Source: Salinisphaera hydrothermalis (lineage in GTDB: Bacteria; Pseudomonadota; Gammaproteobacteria; Nevskiales; Salinisphaeraceae). From it: 64,000 nucleotides of DNA. Of the stretch, positions 25,515-33,906 are shown piece by piece. The notes below the pieces were generated by a model. It did no database searches. It worked only from the letters and a program-made list of their open reading frames with translations, and was not told where the DNA came from. The DNA lies in the NCBI RefSeq assembly GCF_040361195.1, contig NZ_APNE01000003.1; one strand, written 5' to 3'. The position numbers and the translations under genes are program-made. The stretch's first letter is position 1. Every line of letters starts with the position of its first letter.

Positions 25515-27659
25515 ATGACCACGCTGCGGGTCAGCATCGCGGCGGCGTTGGTCGCCGCCGTCATCGCGTTCTTTGCGCTGGGCCTGGGGCAGTATCTTGA
25601 TCTGGCGTATCTGAAAAGCCGGCACGCCGAGCTGGCGGCGGTGGTCGGGGCCCACGAGTTGCTTGCCTCCACGCTGTTCTTTGCCGCCTATGTCGCGATG
25701 GCGGCGTTGTCGTTGCCCGGCGCGGCGGTGATGACGCTGGCCGGCGGCGCGTTGTTCGGACTCGCCCAGGGCGTGCTGCTGGTGTCGTTCGCCTCGTCGA
25801 TCGGCGCGACGCTGGCGTTTCTGGCCGCGCGCTTCGTGCTGCGCGATTGGGTGCAACGTCGCTACGGCCAGCGTCTGGCCGCGATCGATCGCGGCGTGAA
25901 CCGGGACGGCGCGTTCTATCTGTTCTCGCTGCGGCTGGTGCCGGTGTTTCCGTTTTTCATCATCAATCTGCTCATGGGGCTCACGCCGCTGCGCACGACC
26001 ACGTTTTATTGGGTCAGCCAGCTGGGCATGCTGCCGGGCACGCTGGTTTATGTGTACGCCGGCACCCGGCTCGCGGCCATCCAGCGGCTCGGCGATGTGC
26101 TCTCGCCGGGGTTGATCGTGGCGTTCGTGTTGCTGGGGCTGTTCCCGCTGATCGCGCGCTGGGTGGTGGCCTGGCTGCAGCGGCTGCGCCGGGAACGCGC
26201 GTTCGCCAAGCCCCGGCGTTTCGATCGCAATCTGATTGTGATCGGCGCCGGCTCGGCCGGGCTGGTGACGGCTTATATCGCCGCCACCGTGCGGGCCCGG
26301 GTCACGCTGATCGAACGCCATCGCATGGGCGGCGACTGCCTGAATTACGGCTGCGTACCGTCCAAGACGCTGATCCGGTCGGCGCGTGTTGCGGCCCTCA
26401 TGCGCCGCGGGGCGGATTTCGGCGTGCAGGCCGAGCAGGTGCGGGTGGATTTTGCGGCGGTGATGGCACGGGTGCGCGAGGCCATCGCCCGGATCGCGCC
26501 GCACGACTCGATCGAACGCTATACGTCGCTTGGCGTGGAGGTGATCGAAGGCGAGGCCCGGCTAACCTCGCCCTGGTCGGTGGCTGTGGACGGCCGCGAA
26601 CTGACAGCGCGCGGCATCGTGATCGCTACCGGCGCGCGACCGCGTATTCCCGATCTGCCGGGGTTGGATACGGTGGCCTATCTGACCTCCGACACGGTCT
26701 GGAATCTGACCGAACTGCCGGCGCGGCTGGTGGTGCTCGGCGGCGGGCCGATCGCCTGCGAGCTGGGCCAAGCGTTTGCCCGCTTCGGCAGCCGGGTCAC
26801 GATCGTCCAGCGCGCCGCGCAGCTGCTGACGCGCGAGGATACCGACGTCAGCGAACGCGCGCGTTCGGCGCTGGGGGCCGATGGCGTTGATGTCTGCACC
26901 GGGCATGTCGCCCGGGCCGTGACCGAGCGCGACGGCGAGTCGGTGCTGCTGTGCGAGCATGATGGCCGCGAAACGGCGTATGCGTTTGATCGTCTTCTGA
27001 TCGCCGTGGGCCGTACGCCCAATACCGAAGGTCTCGGGCTGGAAGCCCTGGGCATCGAGACCGGGCGTGCGCTCGCGGTCAACGAATTTCTGCAGACCGG
27101 TCATCCCAGCATCCTCGCCTGCGGCGACGTCGCCGGGCCGTTCCGATTCACCCATGCGGCCGCGCATCAGGCCTGGCATGCGGCGGTCAACGCGCTATTC
27201 GGGGGCGTCCGGCGCTTCAAGGTCGACTACTCGGTGATCCCCGAAGTCACCTATACCGAGCCCGAGATCGCGCGAGTCGGGTTGAACGAGACCCGCGCTG
27301 CGCGCGATGGCATCGCCTATGAGGTCACCCACTACGATCTCGACGGGCTGGACCGCATGATCATCGACGGCGCCTCGAGCGGTTTCATCAAGGTGCTCAC
27401 CCGGCCCGGGCGGGACGTGATTCTCGGCGTCACGATCGTGGGCGACGAGGCCGGCGAGTTGATCGGCGAATTCGTCACGGCCATGCGCCACGGGCTTGGC
27501 CTGAACAAGATCCTCGGCACCATCCATGCCTATCCGACCCGGCTCGAAGCCAACAAATACGTGGCGGGCGAGTGGAAGCGCGCGCACGCGCCGGCCTGGA
27601 TTCTGGCTTGGCTGGGGCGCTGGCATACCTGGCGGCGGCATGACCGCCGGAGAAGCTGA
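25515..27659 (+). CDS. TVP38/DedA-type membrane domain fused to mercuric-reductase-like flavoprotein
   Basis: A 714-residue fusion. Residues about 1-215 form a TVP38/TMEM64 (SNARE-associated) membrane domain with FSLRLVPVFPFFIINLLMG and GTLVYVYAGTRL. From about 240 a class I pyridine nucleotide-disulfide oxidoreductase follows: FAD site VIGAGSAGL, redox pair in GGDCLNYGCVPSK (Cys275 and Cys280), an NAD(P) site near VVLGGGPIACELG, and a dimerisation domain with TIHAYPTRLEANKY. It resembles mercuric reductase and dihydrolipoamide dehydrogenase but lacks the C-terminal Cys pair of MerA. In the ArsS cluster, oxidoreduction linked to arsenic is plausible. The start is at 25515. Confidence 0.85.
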   Translation: MTTLRVSIAAALVAAVIAFFALGLGQYLDLAYLKSRHAELAAVVGAHELLASTLFFAAYVAMAALSLPGAAVMTLAGGALFGLAQGVLLVSFASSIGATLAFLAARFVLRDWVQRRYGQRLAAIDRGVNRDGAFYLFSLRLVPVFPFFIINLLMGLTPLRTTTFYWVSQLGMLPGTLVYVYAGTRLAAIQRLGDVLSPGLIVAFVLLGLFPLIARWVVAWLQRLRRERAFAKPRRFDRNLIVIGAGSAGLVTAYIAATVRARVTLIERHRMGGDCLNYGCVPSKTLIRSARVAALMRRGADFGVQAEQVRVDFAAVMARVREAIARIAPHDSIERYTSLGVEVIEGEARLTSPWSVAVDGRELTARGIVIATGARPRIPDLPGLDTVAYLTSDTVWNLTELPARLVVLGGGPIACELGQAFARFGSRVTIVQRAAQLLTREDTDVSERARSALGADGVDVCTGHVARAVTERDGESVLLCEHDGRETAYAFDRLLIAVGRTPNTEGLGLEALGIETGRALAVNEFLQTGHPSILACGDVAGPFRFTHAAAHQAWHAAVNALFGGVRRFKVDYSVIPEVTYTEPEIARVGLNETRAARDGIAYEVTHYDLDGLDRMIIDGASSGFIKVLTRPGRDVILGVTIVGDEAGELIGEFVTAMRHGLGLNKILGTIHAYPTRLEANKYVAGEWKRAHAPAWILAWLGRWHTWRRHDRRRS

Positions 27660-28357
27660 TGACTCCGGCAGCCCCGCTGTCCATTATCGTGCCCGTCTAT
27701 CGCGAGGCCGCGATCATCGCGGCCGCACTGCAGGCTCTGGCGCCGTTGCGGCGTCGGGGCGCTGAAGTGATCGTGGTCGATGGTGGCAGCGACGACGACA
27801 CGGTGGCTCAGGCTCGGCCGCACGCCGACCAAGTGCTAGTGGCCGAACGCGGCCGCGCGGCCCAGATGAATGCCGGCGCTCGCGCGGCGCGGGGCCGTAC
27901 CCTGCTGTTTCTGCATGCCGATACCGAATTGCCGACGGGCGCCGACGTCGCGATCGAGCGCGCTCTAGCGGACAGCGGCCGCGACTGGGGGCGTTTCGAT
28001 GTTCGCATTGAGGGCCGCGCTGCCGCACTGCCGTTGATCGCAGCACTCATGAACCGGCGTTCCCGGCTGACCGGCATTGCCACCGGCGATCAGGCGTTGT
28101 TCGTGACCCGTGCGGCCTTCGCGCGGGTCGGCGGTTTTCCCGAGCAGGCGCTGATGGAAGATATCGCGATCTGTATCCGGCTCAAGCGGCTGTCGCGGCC
28201 AGTCTGCCTGCGCGCCCGTGTCGTAACCTCCGGGCGTCGCTGGACCGGGCAAGGGGTCGCCCGAACCGTCGTGCTCATGTGGGCCCTGCGGGCGGCCTAT
28301 GCCTGCGGCGTATCGCCGGCACGGTTGGCGCAGTGGTATCGCCATGTCCGGGCCTGA
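27659..28357 (+). CDS. GT2 glycosyltransferase, TIGR04283-type (arsenosugar cluster)
   Basis: A 232-residue family 2 glycosyltransferase. The nucleotide-sugar domain starts at LSIIVPVYREAAIIAAAL; the DxD-like motif is HADTELP (86-92), and the DGGSDDDT turn matches the family. The start codon overlaps the flavoprotein stop by one base, so translation is coupled. The TIGR04283 name (arsenosugar biosynthesis-linked) is applied from its partners ArsS and the DUF2064 protein; the family's donor and acceptor are not certain. Confidence 0.85.
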   Translation: MTPAAPLSIIVPVYREAAIIAAALQALAPLRRRGAEVIVVDGGSDDDTVAQARPHADQVLVAERGRAAQMNAGARAARGRTLLFLHADTELPTGADVAIERALADSGRDWGRFDVRIEGRAAALPLIAALMNRRSRLTGIATGDQALFVTRAAFARVGGFPEQALMEDIAICIRLKRLSRPVCLRARVVTSGRRWTGQGVARTVVLMWALRAAYACGVSPARLAQWYRHVRA

Positions 28358-29039
28358 CGAAGACCATCAATTCGCCGGGCGCGCCGCGCTGCATATCGCG
28401 GTGTTCGCCAAGCCGCTGGTGTCCGGCCGCGTGAAAACCCGGCTGATTCCGGCGGTTGGCGCCGACGGTGCGGCGGCGATCCAGCGGATTCTGCTGCAGC
28501 GGACGCTCGCGGCGGCCTGCGATGTCGCCGGCGCGCAGGTCTCGCTCTGGGTGGCGGGCGATCCGGGGCATCCCACGCTGGCGACTTATCGCCAGACGTT
28601 CCCGATCACGCTTCGCGTCCAGCAGGGCGACGATCTGGGCGCCCGCATGCGTGCGGCGATGGCCAGCCTGTGGGGCGCCGGGCGACGTGTCCTGCTGATC
28701 GGCAGCGATTGTCCGCTGCTCGGTGCGGCCGAACTCCGGGCAGCCGCGCAGGTATTGAATGCCCCCGACATCGACGTGGTATTCACGCCGGTGGCGGATG
28801 GCGGCTATGTGCTCGTGGGCCTCGGGCCGGCGGCTGCGCGTCATCTGCCGTCGCGGATACTCGATGCGCTGTTCGTCGACATCGCCTGGAGTACCGAACG
28901 GGTGATGGCCCAGACCCAGGCCCGGCTCGATGCGGCGGGCCTGAGCTGGCAGGAGCAGCCGATGCTATGGGATATCGATCGCCCGGAAGACCTGATCCGG
29001 GCCCGAGCGCAAGGGCTGCTCGACCCCGCGCCGGACTGA
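28344..29039 (+). CDS. DUF2064 / TIGR04282-type glycosyltransferase (arsenosugar cluster)
   Basis: A 231-residue GT-A-fold protein. The N-terminal block HIAVFAKPLVSGRVKTRLIPAVGADGAAAI and the middle LLIGSDCPLLGAAELRAAAQVL and FTPVADGGYVLVGLGP are the DUF2064 signature. The start at 28344 overlaps the previous gene by 14 bp; an earlier Met at 28299 would overlap more. It is the last gene of the four-gene cluster. In published neighbourhoods such proteins occur with ArsS and the GT2 protein. Confidence 0.86.
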   Translation: MSGPDEDHQFAGRAALHIAVFAKPLVSGRVKTRLIPAVGADGAAAIQRILLQRTLAAACDVAGAQVSLWVAGDPGHPTLATYRQTFPITLRVQQGDDLGARMRAAMASLWGAGRRVLLIGSDCPLLGAAELRAAAQVLNAPDIDVVFTPVADGGYVLVGLGPAAARHLPSRILDALFVDIAWSTERVMAQTQARLDAAGLSWQEQPMLWDIDRPEDLIRARAQGLLDPAPD

Positions 29040-29180
29040 GCGATAGCGCCGGCCCGAAGTCGCCGGTCGGGCGCCGGCTAACTCGTCGATTCGGGGCTTG
29101 GGGGGCGGCATCCGATGTGGTCTTTGAGGATGCGCTTGCCGACTGCGGTGCGACCCTTGCGGTTTCGGGCGTTGTTGCGC

Positions 29181-29960
29181 TCAGACGGCGGTATAGCCCC
29201 CGTCGATAGAAAACACCGCGCCGGTGACGAAGCTTGATGCATCGGAGGCGAGATACACGGCGAGACCCCCCAGTTCCTCCGGCTCGCCCGCGCGACCCAT
29301 GGGCGTCATGTTCATCCAGCGGTCGATCATCGGCCCGCCTTCGTCGAAGAACGGCCGTGTGATTTCGGTTTTCATATAGCCCGGCGCGATGGCGTTGACG
29401 CGTACGCCGCGATCCGCCCATTCCACGGCCAGGCTCTTGGTGAGCATGATCACACCGGCCTTGGCAGCGTTATACGCCGACTGGGGCTGGGGGACGTTGG
29501 CGATCAGTCCCGACATGGACGCTGTATTGACGATCGAGCCGGCGCGTCGGTCCAGCATGTGCCGGCCGATCTCGCGCGACAGCAGATACACCGCGTTGAG
29601 ATCGATATCCACAACCCGCTTCCAGGCGTCGTAGTCGTCGGACTCCGACGGCGCGTGATGGGCGACGCCCGCATTGTTGAACAGGATGTCGATCTGGCCG
29701 TGATCGGCGATCACCCGGGCCGCGATATCGACCACCGCGGCCTCGTCGGTCAGGTCGACCGCGTAAGAGCGAGCTCGGCCGTCGTAGCGGGCCGACAGGC
29801 GTTCGGCGGCGGCCGCGGCCTTGTCGGCATCAATATCGACGATGGCCAGACGGGCCCCGGCGGACAGCAGCGCCTCGCCCATGGCATAGCCCAACCCTTG
29901 GGCCGCGCCCGTGACCACGGCGACGCGATCGTCAAGACGGAACTGATCGAAGATATTCAT
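29181..29960 (-). CDS. Short-chain dehydrogenase/reductase (sugar-acid type)
   Basis: A 259-residue classical SDR. The NAD(P) motif is TGAAQGLG (18-25), NNAG follows, and the catalytic tyrosine and lysine lie in SAYNAAKAG. The acidic residue after strand two (AIVDIDADKA) suggests NAD over NADP. It ends with AVFSIDGGYTAV. It lies 13 bp downstream of the class II aldolase on the same strand, opposite the rhamnulokinase-like gene. A role in oxidising an aldehyde or sugar in the same pathway is likely. Confidence 0.88.
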   Translation of the reverse strand: MNIFDQFRLDDRVAVVTGAAQGLGYAMGEALLSAGARLAIVDIDADKAAAAAERLSARYDGRARSYAVDLTDEAAVVDIAARVIADHGQIDILFNNAGVAHHAPSESDDYDAWKRVVDIDLNAVYLLSREIGRHMLDRRAGSIVNTASMSGLIANVPQPQSAYNAAKAGVIMLTKSLAVEWADRGVRVNAIAPGYMKTEITRPFFDEGGPMIDRWMNMTPMGRAGEPEELGGLAVYLASDASSFVTGAVFSIDGGYTAV

Positions 29961-29973
29961 GACGTGTGCCGGT

Positions 29974-30663
29974 TCAGTCGCGGCCGTCGACCAGCGGATG
30001 CCGGCCGGGCAGCTTGAAGCGGTTCTTGCGCAGTTCGATCAGCTTGGCGACCTCGGCATCGCTGAATTCGTGCGCACCGCCGTACTGCGAGGCGAGATAG
30101 ACCACTTTCGCATAGTAATCAAGCGCTTCCATTTTGAAGTGGGCGTTGTCGAGATCGGCGCCGTAGGACAGTGCGCCATGGTTTTCCAGCAGTAGCGCGT
30201 CGTGCGTTTGAAGGTAATCGGTGATGGAGTTCGGCAGATCCATGGTGGAGGGTGTGCCGTAGGGCGCGATCGGCACCTCGCCAAGCAGAATGGTCGACTC
30301 GGGCATGATCTGCTGGGTCAGCGGCTTGCCGCAGATCGCGTGCACGGTGGCGTAAAGCGGGTGGGCATGCACGACCGCATTCACGTCCGGCCGGTGCTGG
30401 TAGACATGCAGATGCATGCGGATTTCGGACGAGGGTTTGCGGCCGTTGTCGCCGATCGGGTCGCCGTTATAGTCGATCAGGCAGATCATGTCCGGGGTCA
30501 TGAACCCCTTGGAGACGCCGGTCGGCGAGCAGAGCAGGCGCTCGTCGTCCAGCTTCACGGAGATGTTGCCGTCGTTGGCCGCGCCCATCTCGCGCTGATA
30601 CAGCCGTTGGCCGATCGCACAGATATGTTCGCGCAAGGCTTGTTCGGTGGTGGATGCCGTCAT
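29974..30663 (-). CDS. Class II aldolase (L-rhamnulose/L-fuculose-phosphate type)
   Basis: A 229-residue protein with the complete class II aldolase signature. Zinc ligands are seen at His99 and His101 in VVHAHPLYATVH and His162 in ENHGAL; Glu80 in KPSSEIRMH is the likely catalytic acid. I choose the Met at 30663; an extra 26-residue start upstream sits in the regulatory region. It should cleave a ketose-1-phosphate to dihydroxyacetone phosphate and an aldehyde. The neighbouring kinase supplies the ketose-phosphate. The SDR at 29181 may act on the aldehyde. Confidence 0.88.
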   Translation of the reverse strand: MTASTTEQALREHICAIGQRLYQREMGAANDGNISVKLDDERLLCSPTGVSKGFMTPDMICLIDYNGDPIGDNGRKPSSEIRMHLHVYQHRPDVNAVVHAHPLYATVHAICGKPLTQQIMPESTILLGEVPIAPYGTPSTMDLPNSITDYLQTHDALLLENHGALSYGADLDNAHFKMEALDYYAKVVYLASQYGGAHEFSDAEVAKLIELRKNRFKLPGRHPLVDGRD

Positions 30664-30732
30664 GGAAGAGTCCGTATGGAGCCGGCGACGCCGGTTTTGA
30701 TTCCTTGGCTTAATATAATGAAATCGCCCAAA

Positions 30733-30773
30733 TAACAACATAAAAACAGATAATACTTTTGTTCATGTTGTTA
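30733..30773. promoter_or_regulatory. Inverted-repeat operator of the sugar cluster
   Basis: TAACAACAT (30733-30741) and ATGTTGTTA (30765-30773) form a perfect 9-bp inverted repeat, centred about three helical turns apart in an AT-rich divergent promoter. A TATAAT box is visible at 30714-30719 on the plus strand. The DeoR protein encoded at 32346 is the obvious candidate binder. Confidence 0.65.
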
Positions 30774-30825
30774 TATGGCGATGCGCGGCGTAGCTTCGGA
30801 AATCATCGGATCGTCTTGTGTTTCC

Positions 30826-32274
30826 ATGTCGCACATCAAGCATTCGACCGAGACCACGGCATCCGCGCCGACGCATTGTCTGGCGTTCGATTTCGGTGCC
30901 GGCAGCGGTCGTGCCATGCTCGGCCGGCTCGATGCGGATGGCCTGGCGCTCGAGGAAGTGCATCGCTTCGAGACCACGACCGTGGTTGATGATGGCCAGC
31001 TGTGCTGGGATCTCGATGCCTTGCAGCGCGAGCTGGAAGCCGGTTTGCGCGCGGCGCAGGCGCGGGGGCCGCTGGATGCCATCGGTATCGATTCCTGGGG
31101 CGTGGATTTTGGTTTGCTCGATGCCGAGGGCCAGGTGCTCGCGCCGCCGCTGCATTATCGCAACGGACACGGCAGCCGAGGCGTCGCGCGTGGCGTGCTG
31201 GCGCTCGAGGCCATGCATCGACGCACGGGGGCTCAGCCGCTGGAATTGAACACCGTCTTCCAGCTCATCGATCTGGCCGCCCGCCGCCCGGAGCGGCTCG
31301 CCGCGGCCGACCGACTGTTGCTCATGGCGGATTTGCTGGCGGCCCATCTGACCGGTCGACCCGGCCATGAATACACGCTGGCCACGACCAGCGGGCTGTT
31401 CGATACGGTGCGCGGCGACTGGCATTACGAGCTTATCGACGAGCTTGGCCTGCCCCGACGCTTGTTCCGGCCGGTTCTGGCGCCGGGCGAGGTCTGGGGC
31501 ACGCTACGGCCGGCGCTGCGCGGTGGCGACGGGCGCGCCACGCCGGTCGTAGCGGTGGGCGCCCACGATACCGCCAGCGCGGTCGCCGGGCTCGATCTCG
31601 CGCCGGACGAAGCTTATCTCATTCTCGGGTCGTGGTCGTTGCTGGGCGTGGAGACGAGCACGCCGACGCGCGATACGCACACGCTCGCGCATCGCTTCGG
31701 CAACGAAGGCGGCGTCTGTGGCACTCATCGCCTGATTACCAATATCAACGGTCTGTATCTCATCCAGACGCTGCGCGATGCCTGGCGTCGCCGTCATGGC
31801 GAATGCCCGACGTTTTCAGAGATCACGGCCGCAGCGCAGGCGGCGCGATCGACCGGGTTGCCGGCGTCGGTGCGTATCGATCCGACCGATCATCGTTTTT
31901 TCGCACCCGAGGACATGATGGCGGCGATCGACGATTTCCTGAACGAGCACGGCGGGCCACGCCCGGCCGCTCTGGGCGAGTATGCGCTGGCCGTCTATCG
32001 CGGGTTGGCCGACCAGATCGCGGCCGGCGTGACCACGCTGGAGCAGGTATTCGGGCGCCGGATTGAGGCGATCCATGTCAGCGGCGGCGGCAGCCAGGAC
32101 GGGATTCTTTGTGAATGTATCAGCGAGGCCGCCGGTAAGCCGTTGCGCCATGGCGTGGTCGAGGCCTCCGCCTACGGCAACGTGCTGATGCAGCTGATTG
32201 GTCTGGGCGCCATCCCCGATTTGCGGGCGGCGCGTGCCTTGCTGGGCGGTTCGCGTCTACGCCAGAAAGCCTGA
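30826..32274 (+). CDS. rhaB: FGGY carbohydrate kinase, rhamnulokinase-like
   Basis: A 482-residue FGGY kinase. The start is taken at 30826 (MSHIKHSTE); an earlier in-frame Met at 30775 lies inside the operator region. Family blocks are FDFGAGSGRAMLG for ATP phosphates, IGIDSWGVDFGLLD, VAVGAHDTASAVAG, LILGSWSLLGVE and FGNEGGVCGTHRLITNINGLYLIQ; the last two are typical of RhaB. It should phosphorylate L-rhamnulose or a similar ketose at C1. It is divergent from the aldolase and upstream of a DeoR gene. No isomerase is visible in the window, so the incoming sugar may already be a ketose or be isomerised elsewhere. Confidence 0.82.
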   Translation: MSHIKHSTETTASAPTHCLAFDFGAGSGRAMLGRLDADGLALEEVHRFETTTVVDDGQLCWDLDALQRELEAGLRAAQARGPLDAIGIDSWGVDFGLLDAEGQVLAPPLHYRNGHGSRGVARGVLALEAMHRRTGAQPLELNTVFQLIDLAARRPERLAAADRLLLMADLLAAHLTGRPGHEYTLATTSGLFDTVRGDWHYELIDELGLPRRLFRPVLAPGEVWGTLRPALRGGDGRATPVVAVGAHDTASAVAGLDLAPDEAYLILGSWSLLGVETSTPTRDTHTLAHRFGNEGGVCGTHRLITNINGLYLIQTLRDAWRRRHGECPTFSEITAAAQAARSTGLPASVRIDPTDHRFFAPEDMMAAIDDFLNEHGGPRPAALGEYALAVYRGLADQIAAGVTTLEQVFGRRIEAIHVSGGGSQDGILCECISEAAGKPLRHGVVEASAYGNVLMQLIGLGAIPDLRAARALLGGSRLRQKA

Positions 32275-32345
32275 TCGATGACGCTGGTTATACTGGGCAA
32301 GGGCGGTGCTTTGGCCCGCGCCTCGTTTGTTGCTGACGTGTGGGG

Positions 32346-33104
32346 ATGATGCTGCCCGCGGAACGAAAACAGAAAACCCTCGATGTGCTGTTGGCCGACG
32401 GCAAGGTCGGCGTGGCCGATCTCGCCGAGCGCTTTCAGGTCACGCGCGAGACGATCCGTCGCGATCTCGAAAAGCTCGAGGCCGAGGGCGTGCTCGAGCG
32501 GACCCACGGCGGGGCAATCGCCATCGTCAAGCGCAGCCAGGATCTGCCCTATCTCACCCGCGAAGCGTTCAATCGCGCGGCCAAGCAGCAGATCGCGCAC
32601 AAGGCGGCACAGCTCATCGCGGACGGCGATGCGGTCATGCTCGATTCCAGCTCCACCGTCTGCGAAATGCTGGGCGCGCTCGAAGAACGTGGCGATCTGC
32701 AGTTGATCAGCAACTCGCTGCGATTGGCTGCGGTCGGTGCTGAAAGCCCGCATGCCCTGATTACGGTGGGCGGCGAGCTGCGCAAGAAATCGCTGTCGTT
32801 CGTGGGCGGCCTGGCCGAGGAATCGTTGGCGCGTTTCAATGTGGATTGGGCGCTGATCGGCTGCAAAGCGCTGCACCCCGAGGCCGGCGTGCTCGAATCC
32901 AATCTCGGTGAGGCCCAGATCAAGCGGGTGATGATGGCGCACGCGCGACGCAAGGCGCTGTTGATCGACCACACCAAATTCGATCGCAACGCGCTGGTCC
33001 AGATCTGTGGGTTATCCGAGGTCGACGTCGTGGTGACCGACGAAGCGCCGAGCGCCGCCTGGATCGATCGCTTGGCCGAACTCGATATCCGGCTGATTTA
33101 CTAA
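32346..33104 (+). CDS. DeoR-family sugar regulator
   Basis: A 252-residue DeoR regulator. The HTH reads RKQKTLDVLLADGKVGVADLAERFQVTRETIRRDLEKLEAEGVLERTHGGAI, the exact DeoR pattern. The effector domain (DeoRC) includes DGDAVMLDSSSTVCEMLG and FVGGLAEESLARFNVDWALIGCKAL. Start at 32346, with the next ATG at 32349 possible. It follows the kinase gene by 71 bp, and likely represses the divergent kinase/aldolase operons through the inverted repeat at 30733-30773, with a sugar phosphate as inducer. Confidence 0.9.
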   Translation: MMLPAERKQKTLDVLLADGKVGVADLAERFQVTRETIRRDLEKLEAEGVLERTHGGAIAIVKRSQDLPYLTREAFNRAAKQQIAHKAAQLIADGDAVMLDSSSTVCEMLGALEERGDLQLISNSLRLAAVGAESPHALITVGGELRKKSLSFVGGLAEESLARFNVDWALIGCKALHPEAGVLESNLGEAQIKRVMMAHARRKALLIDHTKFDRNALVQICGLSEVDVVVTDEAPSAAWIDRLAELDIRLIY

Positions 33105-33354
33105 ACGCTATCGGCGCGCGCCACCGACTCTGGGCGAGTCATGCCCCGGATTCGTAAAGGCCGGGCGCGCACGAACCGTCACCACGCGCCCAGCGTGCCG
33201 CGGGGCCGGTCCAGCCCGTGCGACCGTGAGACGCGTGGGCGGTGTCGAGCCCGACTGCCCGTCTCCCGTCTTGATTCCCGGCACCGTTGCGGGGTAGCCG
33301 TCGTCGTCGCGCCTCGTGGCCGCGGTTCGGCTGCCCGGGAAAGCGTTTGACAGG

Positions 33355-33374
33355 TGTAAAACGATCGTTTTACA
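33355..33374. promoter_or_regulatory. Perfect palindromic operator before the TetR gene
   Basis: TGTAAAACGATCGTTTTACA is a perfect 20-bp palindrome ending 7 bp before the TetR start codon. The position suggests autorepression. Confidence 0.75.
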
Positions 33375-33381
33375 TATCGTC

Positions 33382-33906
33382 ATGGATATCGATACACGAC
33401 TTCTCGAAACCGCCGAACGGCTGTTTGATCACGAGGGGTTCAATGCCACGGGCATGGGGCGCCTGGTGCGCGAATCCGGACTGTCGAGCCGTACCGTTTA
33501 TAAACACGCCACCGGCAAGAACGCGTTGATGGCGAAGGTGCTGACTGAGCGACAGCGGCGATTCTTCGCTCAACTCGAGACGCAAAACACGCGCGCGTTG
33601 TTCGCCTCGTTGCGACGTTGGACCGAGCGGGAAGGCGCGCGCGGCTGCCTGTTCTTTCGCGTTCGCGCCGAAACCGGCGGCCAGACGCCGGAAATCGATG
33701 CCGTGGTCGGCGCTTATCACGAACGACTGTATGCGCTCATCATGGATCTCGTGGCACGCGAAACCGGTGCGGCCGATGAGGTATTGGCCGACCAGACCCT
33801 GGCGTTGTTCGAAGGGGCCACCGCGGCGGCGACCTATCGTGGCACCGCGGTTATCGAGGCCGCGGCGGCCTGTGCCGAGCAACTGCTTGCGAGGGCCGCA
33901 CGATGA
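33382..33906 (+). CDS. TetR-family regulator of the adjacent MFS exporter
   Basis: A 174-residue TetR protein with start at 33382 after the palindrome. HTH: LLETAERLFDHEGFNATGMGRLVRESGLSSRTVYKHATGKNALMAKVL. It overlaps the MFS gene by 4 bp (ATGA), so it controls that transporter in all likelihood. Confidence 0.9.
   Translation: MDIDTRLLETAERLFDHEGFNATGMGRLVRESGLSSRTVYKHATGKNALMAKVLTERQRRFFAQLETQNTRALFASLRRWTEREGARGCLFFRVRAETGGQTPEIDAVVGAYHERLYALIMDLVARETGAADEVLADQTLALFEGATAAATYRGTAVIEAAAACAEQLLARAAR

Noticed and set aside
33105..33350. Short open frames in the spacer between DeoR and TetR genes
   Set aside because: Arginine-rich chance frames; no start signal or family likeness.
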